From JAEZAA01 sp964514485 (GTDB lineage Bacteria > Pseudomonadota > Gammaproteobacteria > Pseudomonadales > Oleiphilaceae): 26,739 nt of DNA. Under the pieces are notes generated by a model. That model made no database searches, was not told where the DNA came from, and saw nothing but the letters and a program-made list of their open reading frames with translations. The stretch lies in assembly GCA_964514485.1 (NCBI GenBank), contig CAZEWG010000034.1, positions 1 through 26,739 on the forward strand, in the 5' to 3' direction. The translations under genes and the position numbers were made by a program. Below, in pieces: positions 1 to 7,794 of the stretch (position 1 is its first letter; every line of letters starts with the position of its first letter).

Positions 1-261
1 GTTATCACGAATGGTGATGGTCTTGGCGTCCTTGTCAAAATCCAGCCAGATCTTCAGCTCGGGATCGTTTTCATAAAGCTCTGGATTCGACAAGGCCTCA
101 AAACGCAGTTTGTCTTCCGCATCCGAGGCGTTGGAAATCAGCTCCCGCAAGAAGATTTCCTTGTTGCTGTACAGGGAGTGGATCATCAGGTGTAGCAGTT
201 GCTTCACCTCGGTCTGAAAGCCACGGGTTTCCTTCTGTGCGTCACTCGCCATTGCAGTCAT
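1..261 (-). CDS. htpG: Chaperone protein HtpG (Hsp90), N-terminal part, cut by the window edge
   Basis: Hsp90-family ATP-dependent chaperone of the cytoplasm; only about the first 87 codons are present. The translation carries the family's N-terminal signature: ETRGFQTEVKQLLHLMIHSL, then SNKEIFLRELISNASDA (first part of the GHKL ATP-binding fold, with the ATP-contacting Glu and Asn in ELISNASDA), ending near FDKDAKTITIRDN. Two starts are possible: ATG at 261 (AGGAG only 2 nt upstream) and ATG at 252 (AGGAG 11 nt upstream, giving MASDAQKETRGFQ, nearer the usual family N terminus). The gene continues off the left edge. A heat-shock promoter lies about 90 bp upstream, matching the known sigma-32 control of htpG. 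Identity is essentially certain; the exact start is not. Confidence 0.96.
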   Translation of the reverse strand, partial: MTAMASDAQKETRGFQTEVKQLLHLMIHSLYSNKEIFLRELISNASDAEDKLRFEALSNPELYENDPELKIWLDFDKDAKTITIRDN

Positions 262-352
262 GACTCCTGGTAATGATTGAACGAAACGCTGATGAGCCGG
301 CCAGCTAGCCTAGGGCCGCTCATTGCCACCGGTAATGGAATGTGGAGGAAAG

Positions 353-378
353 ATGGGGACGGGAGAATAAATTTCAAT
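353..378 (-). promoter_or_regulatory. Heat-shock (sigma-32, RpoH) promoter of htpG
   Basis: On the minus strand the -35 reads ATTGAAA (complement of 372-378) and the -10 reads CCCCATCT (CCCCAT is the complement of 353-358). The spacer is 14 nt when the -35 hexamer is ATTGAA. This is very close to the RpoH consensus CTTGAA-N13-17-CCCCAT. It points at htpG, a classical RpoH target, and would give a leader of about 85-90 nt. Confidence 0.85.
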
Positions 379-384
379 GCTGCC

Positions 385-400
385 GGCCTGGCGTCAGGCC
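385..400 (-). terminator. Hairpin after the thioesterase pair, possible weak terminator
   Basis: Perfect 6-bp stem GGCCTG / CAGGCC with loop GCGT, lying between the end of the 432-863 gene and the htpG heat-shock promoter. GCCGGC elements flank it and may add pairing. There is no U-run on either strand, so intrinsic termination is doubtful. Confidence 0.35.
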
Positions 401-431
401 AAGCCGGCCAAATAGCAGCGCAAAATGAGGA

Positions 432-863
432 CTAGTCGAGCAGGAAATGGGCTCGGGCCAGGGCAATCGGCTCATTGCGGGACTTTTGCCAGGCGGTGAT
501 GATCACGTTGGCCACTCGACTTCCTTGCCGGGACACGTGACATTCCGCATAGGTTTCCCGGTTCAGGCCGGCACGCAAATAATCGATGGAAAAGTCCACG
601 ATCTTGGGCAAGTCAGAGATGCCATTGAACATGATCAGGTGCAAGGACGCCGCCATTTCCATGAAGCCACCAATCACCCCCCCATGCAGGGCGGGCAAAA
701 TCGGATTCCCCAGATTGCCCTCTTTCTGCGGCAGGATGAAGATCACGTCGTTACCAAACCGCTGACACTCCAGGCCAATGTGCCGGGCATAGGGAATGCC
801 GTTGATGATCTCCCGATAATCCCCGCTCTGATGGGCGGCCTGAACCGCTGCTTGCAGATTCAT
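432..863 (-). CDS. PaaI-family acyl-CoA thioesterase (hotdog fold), second gene of a pair
   Basis: 143-residue single-domain hotdog protein, probably hydrolysing acyl-CoA thioesters in the cytoplasm. The helix motif LHGGVIGGFMEMAAS (His60-Gly-Gly, Glu69) is the PaaI/4HBT-type active-site segment, with Glu where many members have Asp. It is followed by the family's beta-sheet core (DFSIDYLRAG). Its ATG overlaps the stop of the upstream thioesterase (860-863, ATGA), so the two are translationally coupled. The pair may form a heterodimer or cover different acyl chains; this is inference. Substrate unknown. Confidence 0.85.
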   Translation of the reverse strand: MNLQAAVQAAHQSGDYREIINGIPYARHIGLECQRFGNDVIFILPQKEGNLGNPILPALHGGVIGGFMEMAASLHLIMFNGISDLPKIVDFSIDYLRAGLNRETYAECHVSRQGSRVANVIITAWQKSRNEPIALARAHFLLD

Positions 864-1372
864 ATCTCCTCCCCCACGATCATGCTACGAAACTCGGCGG
901 GCGTCGCATTCTTGCCGATCCGCATAAAGGTGGCCACGCATTGGGCCACGGTGACGGTCGGATCATCCTGATAGGCCACACAGCGGGTAAAAATGATATT
1001 GGATGTGATGCGATAACAGGTCGCGCGGGCACGAACCGGTTTGCCGGGTTCCGCCGGGCGCATATAGTCCACCCGCAAGTCCAGGGTGGGACAAAGCTCA
1101 AACTCCGGCAGGGCACAAATCACGCAGCTACCACTGGCGGTGTCCATCAAGGTGGTAATCGCCCCGCCATGAATGATGCCTGTTTCAGGATTGCCCACGA
1201 TCTTATCCTGATAAGGCAACTCCAGAATCAAGTCGTTGGGTGCGGCACAAATCGCCTGGATTCCCAACTCGCGGCATTGGGCAAGTGCGCCCACAAAGCG
1301 ACTGACCCGTCCGAATAGCACCGGATCGTTCGTCGGTTCGGCGCCCGTGAGGCTTGGACTCTCGATTGACAT
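860..1372 (-). CDS. PaaI-family acyl-CoA thioesterase (hotdog fold), first gene of a pair
   Basis: 170-residue hotdog protein. Its core matches PaaI-type thioesterases: IIHGGAITTLMDTASGSCV, with His68-Gly-Gly and the likely catalytic Asp77, then LDLRVDYMRPAEPG. The first roughly 25 residues are a variable extension. The ATG at 1372 has a good ribosome site (GAGGT, 8 nt away). The gene is divergent from the M48 protease, and a GTGAC-N4-GTCAC dyad lies 20-33 bp upstream of its start. It is paralogous in fold to the following gene, suggesting an old tandem duplication or a heteromeric enzyme. Physiological substrate not deducible. Confidence 0.87.
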   Translation of the reverse strand: MSIESPSLTGAEPTNDPVLFGRVSRFVGALAQCRELGIQAICAAPNDLILELPYQDKIVGNPETGIIHGGAITTLMDTASGSCVICALPEFELCPTLDLRVDYMRPAEPGKPVRARATCYRITSNIIFTRCVAYQDDPTVTVAQCVATFMRIGKNATPAEFRSMIVGEEI

Positions 1373-1391
1373 AGGAAGCTACCTCGTTTTC

Positions 1392-1405
1392 GTGACACCC
1401 GTCAC
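1392..1405. promoter_or_regulatory. GTGAC-N4-GTCAC dyad upstream of the thioesterase pair
   Basis: Perfect 5-bp inverted repeat GTGAC accc GTCAC just upstream of the 1372 start, in the divergent gap with the M48 gene. Its size and position suit a dimeric repressor operator, and a possible minus-strand -10 (CTATATT) lies a little further upstream. I cannot name the regulator. Confidence 0.3.
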
Positions 1406-1530
1406 AACACAGGGTGCGAAATATAGCGGATTCGAGCCCCAAAAGTCATCCACACCGCCTTATTCATCCGGACTTCAAGACACTGTTAGAATAAAGACGG
1501 TAAGGGTTTGCGACTAAGGAAAATTTTAAG

Positions 1531-2823
1531 ATGACACGTTTAGTCCTGAATTTCACTGTGCTGATCCTGGCATTGCTGGGCCTGCAAGGCTGCGCCACCA
1601 ATCCGGTCACCGGCAAAAGCCAGTTCATGCTGATCAGCGAAAGCCAGGAACGACAGCTGGGGGCGGAGCAATATGGCCCTACCATCCAATCGCAAGGCGG
1701 TGAATATTATCTGGATCCGGACCTCAAGATCTATGTCCGTCAGGTCGGCGAAAAGCTCGCCCGGGTGAGTGACCAGCCTGACCTGCCCTACGAGTTCGTG
1801 ATCATCAATAGCTCCATTCCCAATGCCTGGGCGCTCCCTTCCGGCAAGATTGCCATCAATCGCGGCTTGCTGACGGAAATGCAGGACGAGGCCCAACTGG
1901 CCGCGGTTTTGGGGCATGAAATTGTCCACGCGGCCGCCCGCCATAGCGCTCAACGCCTGCAGCAAGGGCTGATTCTCAATGCGGGGCTGGCCGGCCTGGG
2001 CATCATGGTGGCCGATAACAACTTGCGGGATATTATCCTGGGCGGCGCGGCCCTTGGCGCCACCTTGACCGTTGCCAAATATGGTCGTGGCCACGAGCTG
2101 GAATCCGACGCCTACGGCATGGAGTATATGGCCCGGGCCGGCTATGACCCTCAGGCCGCGGTGGAGCTTCAGGAAATTTTCGTCAAACTCGCGGACGACC
2201 GGCAAAGCAGCTGGTTTGAAGGGTTGTTTGCCTCCCACCCCCCGTCCCAGGAACGTGTCACACAAAATCGGGAAAAAGCCAAACAGCTGGGGAACACCGC
2301 CCAGTTTCGTGGCCAAACAGAATATGCCCGGGCCACCGCCCCGTTGCGTAAACGGATTCCCGCCTACCAGGCCTATGATAAAGGCGTTAAGGCTTTGAGT
2401 GGAGGCGATGCCCAAACCGCCTTAAGCCAGGCCGAGAAGGCCATCCGCCTGGAGCCTCAGGAAGCGATGTTCCATGCCCTGCGGGGAGATGCGCACCAAG
2501 CCCTCGGTGAGGACAAAAAGGCCCTGGCCGATTACAACCGTGCGGTGGAACTCTACCCGGAGCACTATGCTTATCTGCTTAAACGGGGCACCGCCCGCCA
2601 GCAACAAGGACTAAACGAACTGGCGTTACGGGATCTTGAACGAAGCGCCCAATTGCTGCCCACCTCAATCGCCTATTACGCCATGGGTGAAGCGGCCCTG
2701 GGCTTGAACGCGCCGGAGCAGGCACTGCAATACTTTACCAAGGCGGGAGAAGGCGGCGGAGAAACCGGGCAGAAGGCCCGTCAGCGTGCCCAAAGCCTGG
2801 CCCAACGGTTAAATCAGCAGTAG
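1531..2823 (+). CDS. M48-family zinc metalloprotease with C-terminal TPR repeats, lipoprotein (BepA/YfgC-like)
   Basis: 430-residue periplasmic protease/chaperone of the type that guards outer-membrane protein assembly. The N terminus is a lipoprotein signal (hydrophobic stretch, then LQGC lipobox) followed by CATNPVTGKSQF, typical of this family. The zinc site is HEIVH (His129, Glu130, His133), with the third ligand at Glu191 in ESDAYGMEYM. Residues about 275-425 form tetratricopeptide repeats (for example AIRLEPQEAMFHALRGDAH, then DYNRAVELYPEH). This is BepA-like architecture, but here the protein is lipid-anchored rather than carrying a cleaved signal. AAGGA upstream of the ATG serves as ribosome site. 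A weak -10 (TAGAAT, 1487-1492) lies in the divergent gap. The orthologue of E. coli BepA is likely but not proven. Confidence 0.88.
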   Translation: MTRLVLNFTVLILALLGLQGCATNPVTGKSQFMLISESQERQLGAEQYGPTIQSQGGEYYLDPDLKIYVRQVGEKLARVSDQPDLPYEFVIINSSIPNAWALPSGKIAINRGLLTEMQDEAQLAAVLGHEIVHAAARHSAQRLQQGLILNAGLAGLGIMVADNNLRDIILGGAALGATLTVAKYGRGHELESDAYGMEYMARAGYDPQAAVELQEIFVKLADDRQSSWFEGLFASHPPSQERVTQNREKAKQLGNTAQFRGQTEYARATAPLRKRIPAYQAYDKGVKALSGGDAQTALSQAEKAIRLEPQEAMFHALRGDAHQALGEDKKALADYNRAVELYPEHYAYLLKRGTARQQQGLNELALRDLERSAQLLPTSIAYYAMGEAALGLNAPEQALQYFTKAGEGGGETGQKARQRAQSLAQRLNQQ

Positions 2824-2838
2824 CCGTCGAGCCGGCAG

Positions 2839-2872
2839 GATGCCCAGAGCCGTGATTAGTGGCTCGGGCATC
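2839..2872 (+). terminator. Hairpin terminator after the M48 protease gene
   Basis: Long stem starting 15 nt after the stop: GATGCCCAGAGCC pairs with GGCTCGGGCATC (one bulge), loop GTGATTAGT, followed by only TTT. The stem is strong and the U-run weak. The position between convergent genes fits a terminator. Confidence 0.6.
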
Positions 2873-2904
2873 TTTGGCCAGCTTCAGGCCCCCTGCACCA
2901 CTTT

Positions 2905-2934
2905 TCAGGCACTTGTGATCCCTGAAGTGCCTGA
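2905..2934. repeat. Perfect 10-bp inverted repeat between convergent genes
   Basis: TCAGGCACTT (2905-2914) and AAGTGCCTGA (2925-2934) are perfect reverse complements around a 10-nt loop. It lies between the ends of the M48 gene and the alpha/beta hydrolase gene. Neither flank has a U-run in the right place for intrinsic termination. It may block read-through or act as an mRNA 3' end stabiliser. Confidence 0.5.
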
Positions 2935-2959
2935 GGTTTACAGCCTTTCAGCGTCTGAC

Positions 2960-3859
2960 TCAGGCGACGCGCGCCGGGCGCATTGCCAGCATTTCACGGA
3001 CCAACCGGGCGCTGTCGTCTGGATGCTGCTGCATAAAGCAATGCCCACCCGGCACCTCCACACAGTCAACCAACCGGTTTTTACGTCGCGCCGCCTGGGC
3101 TGCCTTGGGTACAAAGGGATAGGTCTTGTTGCCATGGATAATCGTGGTCGGCACGCTGAGCTTTCCTACCGCGGCCCAGAGCCCGCGCGGAAACGAACTG
3201 AAAATCTCCGCCTCCCGCTGGGGTGGACAGCGCAAGCTCAAGGAACCGTCCGACTCGGGCTTGAGGGCATAATCAATGTAAGCGGCCAGAGCCTGTTCGT
3301 GCCAGCCCCTGAAAATCCCCCGCTCATGAAAATACTCCCAGGCGACCTCACGGTTTTGCCACTGGGCCTGGCGTTGACGGGCCCGGGTCGCCATGCTGTT
3401 TCGGCTATGCAGGCCAACCACTTCCGATAAGGCCATCACGCCAATCATCGGACGGGTGAACAGCACCGGGTCCAACAGCACCAAACGGTCAAACAAGTCG
3501 GGCCGTTTAGCCGCCATGAGCAGGGTCAGCACGCCCCCAAAACTGTGCCCCACGCCATAAACCGGTTGGTTTGGCCAGCGTTGGCGATGAGCCTCCAGGG
3601 TTTCGATGGCGAAATCGGCACACCGATTCCAACCCATAAACCGCTCGCCCACGTCGCTTTTGCCATGGCCTTGGGCATCACTGAGAAACAGATCGAAATC
3701 CTTCCCCAACTGCTCAAGCATGGGCTTGTATACCAGCCCGCAAAATCCATTGCCGTGCATGAAATGCACCAACGGCCGCGGCATCGGCTCACTATGCAGC
3801 CCTCGCAGGGTCAAGGCCGGAGCAACCTGATGCTCCCAAGGAATCAGCTGTTCAATCAT
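2960..3859 (-). CDS. Alpha/beta hydrolase
   Basis: 299-residue soluble serine hydrolase. Visible family elements are the oxyanion segment HGNGFCG, the nucleophile elbow GVGHSFGG (catalytic Ser), and a late catalytic His in VPGGHCFMQQHP. A catalytic acid probably lies near IIHGNKTYPFVP. There is no signal peptide. Its start is in the 73-bp gap after the ABC permease on the same strand, so it could be the distal gene of that transcript, although a hairpin (3894-3919) separates them. The ribosome site is weak. The substrate (ester, lactone or similar) cannot be told from sequence. Confidence 0.85.
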   Translation of the reverse strand: MIEQLIPWEHQVAPALTLRGLHSEPMPRPLVHFMHGNGFCGLVYKPMLEQLGKDFDLFLSDAQGHGKSDVGERFMGWNRCADFAIETLEAHRQRWPNQPVYGVGHSFGGVLTLLMAAKRPDLFDRLVLLDPVLFTRPMIGVMALSEVVGLHSRNSMATRARQRQAQWQNREVAWEYFHERGIFRGWHEQALAAYIDYALKPESDGSLSLRCPPQREAEIFSSFPRGLWAAVGKLSVPTTIIHGNKTYPFVPKAAQAARRKNRLVDCVEVPGGHCFMQQHPDDSARLVREMLAMRPARVA

Positions 3860-3893
3860 GATGGGTTTTCGCTACAACTTCACTAACCTGGAA

Positions 3894-3919
3894 AGCAGGC
3901 CATACTAGGTCAGCCTGCT
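3894..3919 (-). terminator. Hairpin between the ABC permease and the hydrolase
   Basis: AGCAGGC / GCCTGCT, 7-bp perfect stem with a 12-nt loop. On the minus strand it is followed by TTTCC, a weak U-run. Possible attenuating terminator after the permease gene. Confidence 0.4.
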
Positions 3920-3932
3920 CCATTTGCCAAAC

Positions 3933-6425
3933 TCATTCCGCTTGTCGGAGTGCCTCGATGGGAGCGACTCGAATAGTATTCAGGCTCTGCAAGTAGCCTA
4001 AAGTCCCAATCACCAAGGCACCCACAAGGGGCGTTACCAGCCAGGCCACCGGATGGGGCTGCATCTGGATCTGAAACACGCGCTGCTGCATGGCCATGAC
4101 GATCATCTCGGCACCAAACACCGCAACTACACCCGCCAAGGCGCCCAGCACGGCAAACTCCACAAACAGGCTGCCGGCGATCAGGCGTCGCCCGGCTCCT
4201 AAAGCCCGCAACAAAGCACTTTCCCGTCGGCGCTCCCCCATGGTGGTATTGACCAGCGATGCCACCACCAGCAAGGCCGCTGCCAAAATCAGAGCCAGTA
4301 CCAGCTCAATGGCCTTGCTCACCTGCTCCATCACCGTTCGCACCCGCTCGATCAACTGATCCAGTTCCAGCACCGTGACGGTGGGGAATTTACGGCTCAA
4401 CTCGTTGAGCAGGCTTTTCTGCTCAGGCGCCAAATACATACTGGTGATATAAGTGGCAGGGAAATCATCCAGAAAGCCGGGGGTGAACACCATATAGAAG
4501 TTTGGCTTCATGCTGTCCCACTGCACCGTCCTCAGGCTTTTGACTTCCGCCTCCACCAACCGTTCGCCAATGGTAAAGGTTAACCGATCGCCGGGTTTGA
4601 GCCCCAGCCGTGTCGCCAGTTGCGCCTCTACGGACACCCAGGGCTTATTACGCGTCTGGGCCTCCCACCACTGACCGGCCACAATCTGGTTGTCTTCCGG
4701 TAGCTGATCCATCCAGGTCAGGTTCAGTTCCCGGTTCAGGGCATTGACCTCTTCATCCTTGCTCACCGCTTGCAGGGCCGGCTGCCCATTAATATGGCTC
4801 AACCGCCCCCGCACCATGGCATAAAGGCCAGCCGAACGAACCTGATGATCGGCCAGGTAGGACTTCACCTCCGGCATTTCGGCGGGTGCGATGTTGATCA
4901 GGAAATGATTGGGCGCGTCGGCGGGCAACTGGCCCTGCCACTCCGACACCAGGCTGGTACGCATCAAATAGATCACCACCAGCAACATCAGCGCGATGGC
5001 AAACACCACAATTTGCAGAATGCTCTGCCAGCGCCGCCGTACCACCCCGGCAAGCCCCAGCTTCCAATAAGACCCGGCCCGGGTTCCCACCAGGCGACTG
5101 GTACGCAGCAGCAGCGCGGACAACCCCACAAACACCAGCAACACACCGGCTAAACCGCCAATCACCAGGCCGGTCAGCATCAAGTCACCACTGTAGAACA
5201 GCAGCATCCCCACCATGGCGACAATGCCCACCCCATAAAGCCAGGCGGTACTACCGGCTTCACCTTGCAGATCCCGACGCAGCACCCGTACCGGCGCCAC
5301 CCGCTGCAGCATCAGCAAGGGCGGCATCGCAAATGCCAGCAGGCTGACCAGTGCGGTCACGCCACCGACCACAAAGCTATTCAACGGTGCCTGAACACTG
5401 ATGGGCGGCAGTAAATCCTGCAGCGCCCACAACGCAAGGAAGTGCCCCACCCAGCCCAAGGCCAGACCGAGCAACGTACAAATCACCCCCAGCCCCAGAA
5501 AACTCAGACCATAAAAGCGGTTAATCGCAGCCCCCTTCACCCCGAGGGTTTTCAGCAGGGCCACGGTGTCATATTGGCGCTGGGAGTATTGGCGAGCGGA
5601 CATGGCGATGGCCAGAGCCGCCAGGATCACCGCGAGGCTTCCACCCAGCAACAGATAGCTTTCTGCTTTTTCCAGAGCATTGGCGATCGCCGGCCGACCA
5701 CTGCGGACATCCTGCCAACGTTGGCTGGGTTCAAGCTGAGGCAGCAGCCAGGCCTCAAAGCCAGCCAGCGCGTCTTCATCACCGGCAAACAAATAGCGAT
5801 AGCGCAAACGGCTGCCGGGCTGAATCACACCCGTGGCTTCCAGATCCTCCCAGTTCATCATGACCCGCGGTGAAAGGCTCATAAAGTTGAAGGAGGTATC
5901 CGGTTCCCGCTGGATAATCCCCGCCACCCGTAACTCCTGGTCACCGATCGCCGCCATCTCCCCGACCTGAACCTGCAGGAGCGCCAGGAGCCGCGAGGCA
6001 ATCCAGATGGTGCCAGGCGCCGGCCCGTGCTCAACCTGCTGCACGCCCCTCCCCTCGGGTTCGTTGATTTCCAGACTGCCCTTCAGGGGGTATTCCTCGG
6101 TAACGGCCTTCACACTCACCAACTGCATGTCGTCCCCCGCAAACAACATGCTGGGAAACTCCAGGGTACTGGCCGTGCTCAGCCCTCGCCGCTTGGCCTC
6201 CAGCAACCAGAGCGGATCAATCGGGTTGGGGCTGCTCAGTTGGCGGTCCCCTGCCAAAAACTGGCTGGAGGACTGATAAATCATCTGCTGGAGCTTGGCG
6301 GAAAATACCGTGATTGCGGTCACCGTCGCCACCGCCACAATCAACGCCAGGGCCAGAATGCGCAACTCACGGGATCGCCAGTCCCGACGGACCAGCCGAT
6401 AGCCCTCCCGCACCATCAATCTCAT
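3933..6425 (-). CDS. ABC transporter permease, FtsX/MacB type (YbbP-like)
   Basis: 830-residue inner-membrane protein, close in size and layout to E. coli YbbP. A first membrane segment (residues about 22-45, ILALALIVAVATVTAITVF) is followed by a large periplasmic region. A first FtsX core lies near 255-385 (SLAVILAALAIAMSARQYSQ is its first helix), then further helices, a second periplasmic region, and a final FtsX core at about 705-815 (LILAAALLVVASLVNTTMGE, ESALLRALGA). This family is mechanotransmission-type: with its ATPase it drives periplasmic or outer-leaflet processes rather than classical import. The start overlaps the ATPase stop (ATGA at 6422-6425). Its neighbour tesA encodes a periplasmic lysophospholipase, suggesting a lipid-related role; this is inference. 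Confidence 0.93.
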   Translation of the reverse strand: MRLMVREGYRLVRRDWRSRELRILALALIVAVATVTAITVFSAKLQQMIYQSSSQFLAGDRQLSSPNPIDPLWLLEAKRRGLSTASTLEFPSMLFAGDDMQLVSVKAVTEEYPLKGSLEINEPEGRGVQQVEHGPAPGTIWIASRLLALLQVQVGEMAAIGDQELRVAGIIQREPDTSFNFMSLSPRVMMNWEDLEATGVIQPGSRLRYRYLFAGDEDALAGFEAWLLPQLEPSQRWQDVRSGRPAIANALEKAESYLLLGGSLAVILAALAIAMSARQYSQRQYDTVALLKTLGVKGAAINRFYGLSFLGLGVICTLLGLALGWVGHFLALWALQDLLPPISVQAPLNSFVVGGVTALVSLLAFAMPPLLMLQRVAPVRVLRRDLQGEAGSTAWLYGVGIVAMVGMLLFYSGDLMLTGLVIGGLAGVLLVFVGLSALLLRTSRLVGTRAGSYWKLGLAGVVRRRWQSILQIVVFAIALMLLVVIYLMRTSLVSEWQGQLPADAPNHFLINIAPAEMPEVKSYLADHQVRSAGLYAMVRGRLSHINGQPALQAVSKDEEVNALNRELNLTWMDQLPEDNQIVAGQWWEAQTRNKPWVSVEAQLATRLGLKPGDRLTFTIGERLVEAEVKSLRTVQWDSMKPNFYMVFTPGFLDDFPATYITSMYLAPEQKSLLNELSRKFPTVTVLELDQLIERVRTVMEQVSKAIELVLALILAAALLVVASLVNTTMGERRRESALLRALGAGRRLIAGSLFVEFAVLGALAGVVAVFGAEMIVMAMQQRVFQIQMQPHPVAWLVTPLVGALVIGTLGYLQSLNTIRVAPIEALRQAE

Positions 6426-7114
6426 GACCGGGCCTCGTGGTGCAACTGGCCGGCTTCAATACGCACACTCCGACCACAACGGCGGGCCAGCTGTTCATCG
6501 TGGGTCACGAGCACCAGGGTGGTGGCATACTCCCGGTTCATTTCGAACAGCAATTCAATCACCCGGCTCCCCGTGGCCGAGTCCAGATTCCCCGTGGGCT
6601 CATCCGCAAACAGGATCTGCGGCCGACAGGCAAAGGCCCGGGCCAACGCGACCCGCTGCTGCTCACCACCAGAAAGCTGGCGGGGAAAGTGATTTTGCCG
6701 GTGGCCCAGCCCCACCCGTTCGAGAAATTGTCGAGCCTGGGCTTCCGCCTCCACCTCGCCCTTCAGCTCCAGGGGCAACATCACGTTTTCCAGGGCACTC
6801 AGGGAGGGCAGCAACTGGAAGTTCTGAAACACGAAACCCACCAGCCGGGCGCGCAATTCAGCACGACGCTCCTCATCCAATGCGGTGAGATCCTGTCCCT
6901 GCAGTAGAATACGCCCACGACTGGGAACATCGAGCCCCGCCAGTAAGCCCAGCAGGGTGGTTTTGCCGGAACCGGAACTGCCCACAATGGCCAGGGTTTC
7001 TCCCGGGTTGATTCGAAAGGATATTCCTTTCAATATTTCCAAGGGTTCGGAACCAAACCGAACCGACTTGAACACATCCTCGGCAACCAGGACTGGTGGA
7101 GTCTCTAACGACAT
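6422..7114 (-). CDS. ybbA: ABC transporter ATP-binding protein (YbbA/LolD type)
   Basis: 230-residue nucleotide-binding subunit for the coupled permease. Walker A is GSSGSGKTT (residues 45-53), the signature LSGGEQQR is near 147, and Walker B plus D-loop LFADEPTGNLD is near 168. The LolD/MacB-type wording (ALENVMLPLEL; DEPTGNLD) places it with the FtsX-coupled ATPases. An upstream in-frame extension is possible to 7198, but the ATG at 7114 has a fine ribosome site (AGGAG, 5 nt away) and matches family N termini (MSLETPPVLVAEDVFKSV). This start interlocks with the tesA ATG in the shared CATG at 7112-7115, so the ribosome site lies inside tesA codons 3-5. The symbol rests on similarity and synteny with tesA. 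Confidence 0.93.
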   Translation of the reverse strand: MSLETPPVLVAEDVFKSVRFGSEPLEILKGISFRINPGETLAIVGSSGSGKTTLLGLLAGLDVPSRGRILLQGQDLTALDEERRAELRARLVGFVFQNFQLLPSLSALENVMLPLELKGEVEAEAQARQFLERVGLGHRQNHFPRQLSGGEQQRVALARAFACRPQILFADEPTGNLDSATGSRVIELLFEMNREYATTLVLVTHDEQLARRCGRSVRIEAGQLHHEARS

Positions 7115-7781
7115 GCAATCTCCTAAATCTAACGCCCCCCTTTCCCGCTGGCTGAGCATACTCGGGGGCTGGCTCCTTCTGCTTGCTGTCACGCCCACTG
7201 GCGCCGCGACACAGCACTACTCGATTTTGGTTTATGGGGACAGCTTAAGCGCCGCCTATGGACTCCCGCAAGAACAAGGCTGGGTCGCCCTGTTGCAGGA
7301 ACGCCTGACCCAACGGGGAAATCATTTTAAAGTGATCAATGCCAGTGTGTCCGGCGAAACCACAGACGGCGGCCTACGCAGGTTACCGGAAACCCTGGAG
7401 CGGGTGAAACCGAACCTGGTGATTTTGGAACTGGGTGGTAACGACGGGCTCCGGGGGTTTCCACTTCCTGTCATTCGCAACAACCTGACCGCCATGGTCA
7501 AGGCCGCCCAGGACGCCGGCGCTGAGGTGTTACTGGTGGGCATGCGGATTCCCCCCAACTATGGCACCCGTTATGCCGAAGGGTTCCATCAGCTTTATCA
7601 GAAAGTTGCTGAAACGGAAAAGACTGCGTTGGTTCCCTTTTTACTGGAACAAGTCGCGCTTGATGACAACCTGATGCAAGACGACCAGATCCATCCCACG
7701 GCCGCAGCACAGCCGCTGATTCTGGACACCATCTGGGCGCACCTGGAGCCCCTGCTCAATCCGGAGCAAATCGCCCAATAA
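7113..7781 (+). CDS. tesA: Acyl-CoA thioesterase I / lysophospholipase L1 / protease I (TesA), SGNH hydrolase
   Basis: 222-residue periplasmic SGNH-fold esterase. A signal peptide (SRWLSILGGWLLLLAVTPTG then AATQ) is followed by block I YGDSLSAAYGL (nucleophile Ser44), block III GGNDGLRG (Asn110) and block V DDQIHPTAAAQ (Asp191, His194), so the triad and oxyanion residues are all intact. I chose ATG 7113 because it gives a proper signal peptide; the longer frame upstream runs through the ATPase gene. GGAG lies 11 nt upstream of the ATG. It is divergent from ybbA with no gap, as in the ybbA-tesA arrangement of other gammaproteobacteria. Only 13 bp separate its end from the convergent YheT-type gene. 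Confidence 0.96.
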   Translation: MQSPKSNAPLSRWLSILGGWLLLLAVTPTGAATQHYSILVYGDSLSAAYGLPQEQGWVALLQERLTQRGNHFKVINASVSGETTDGGLRRLPETLERVKPNLVILELGGNDGLRGFPLPVIRNNLTAMVKAAQDAGAEVLLVGMRIPPNYGTRYAEGFHQLYQKVAETEKTALVPFLLEQVALDDNLMQDDQIHPTAAAQPLILDTIWAHLEPLLNPEQIAQ

Positions 7782-7794
7782 CCGCGCCGTGGCC

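Noticed and set aside
447..971. 174-residue plus-strand open frame opposite the thioesterase genes
   Set aside because: It is the mirror of two well-supported minus-strand genes, with no ribosome site and no family features.
1540..2415. 291-residue minus-strand open frame opposite the M48 protease
   Set aside because: Shadow of a clear coding sequence; GC-rich codon bias opens long antisense frames.
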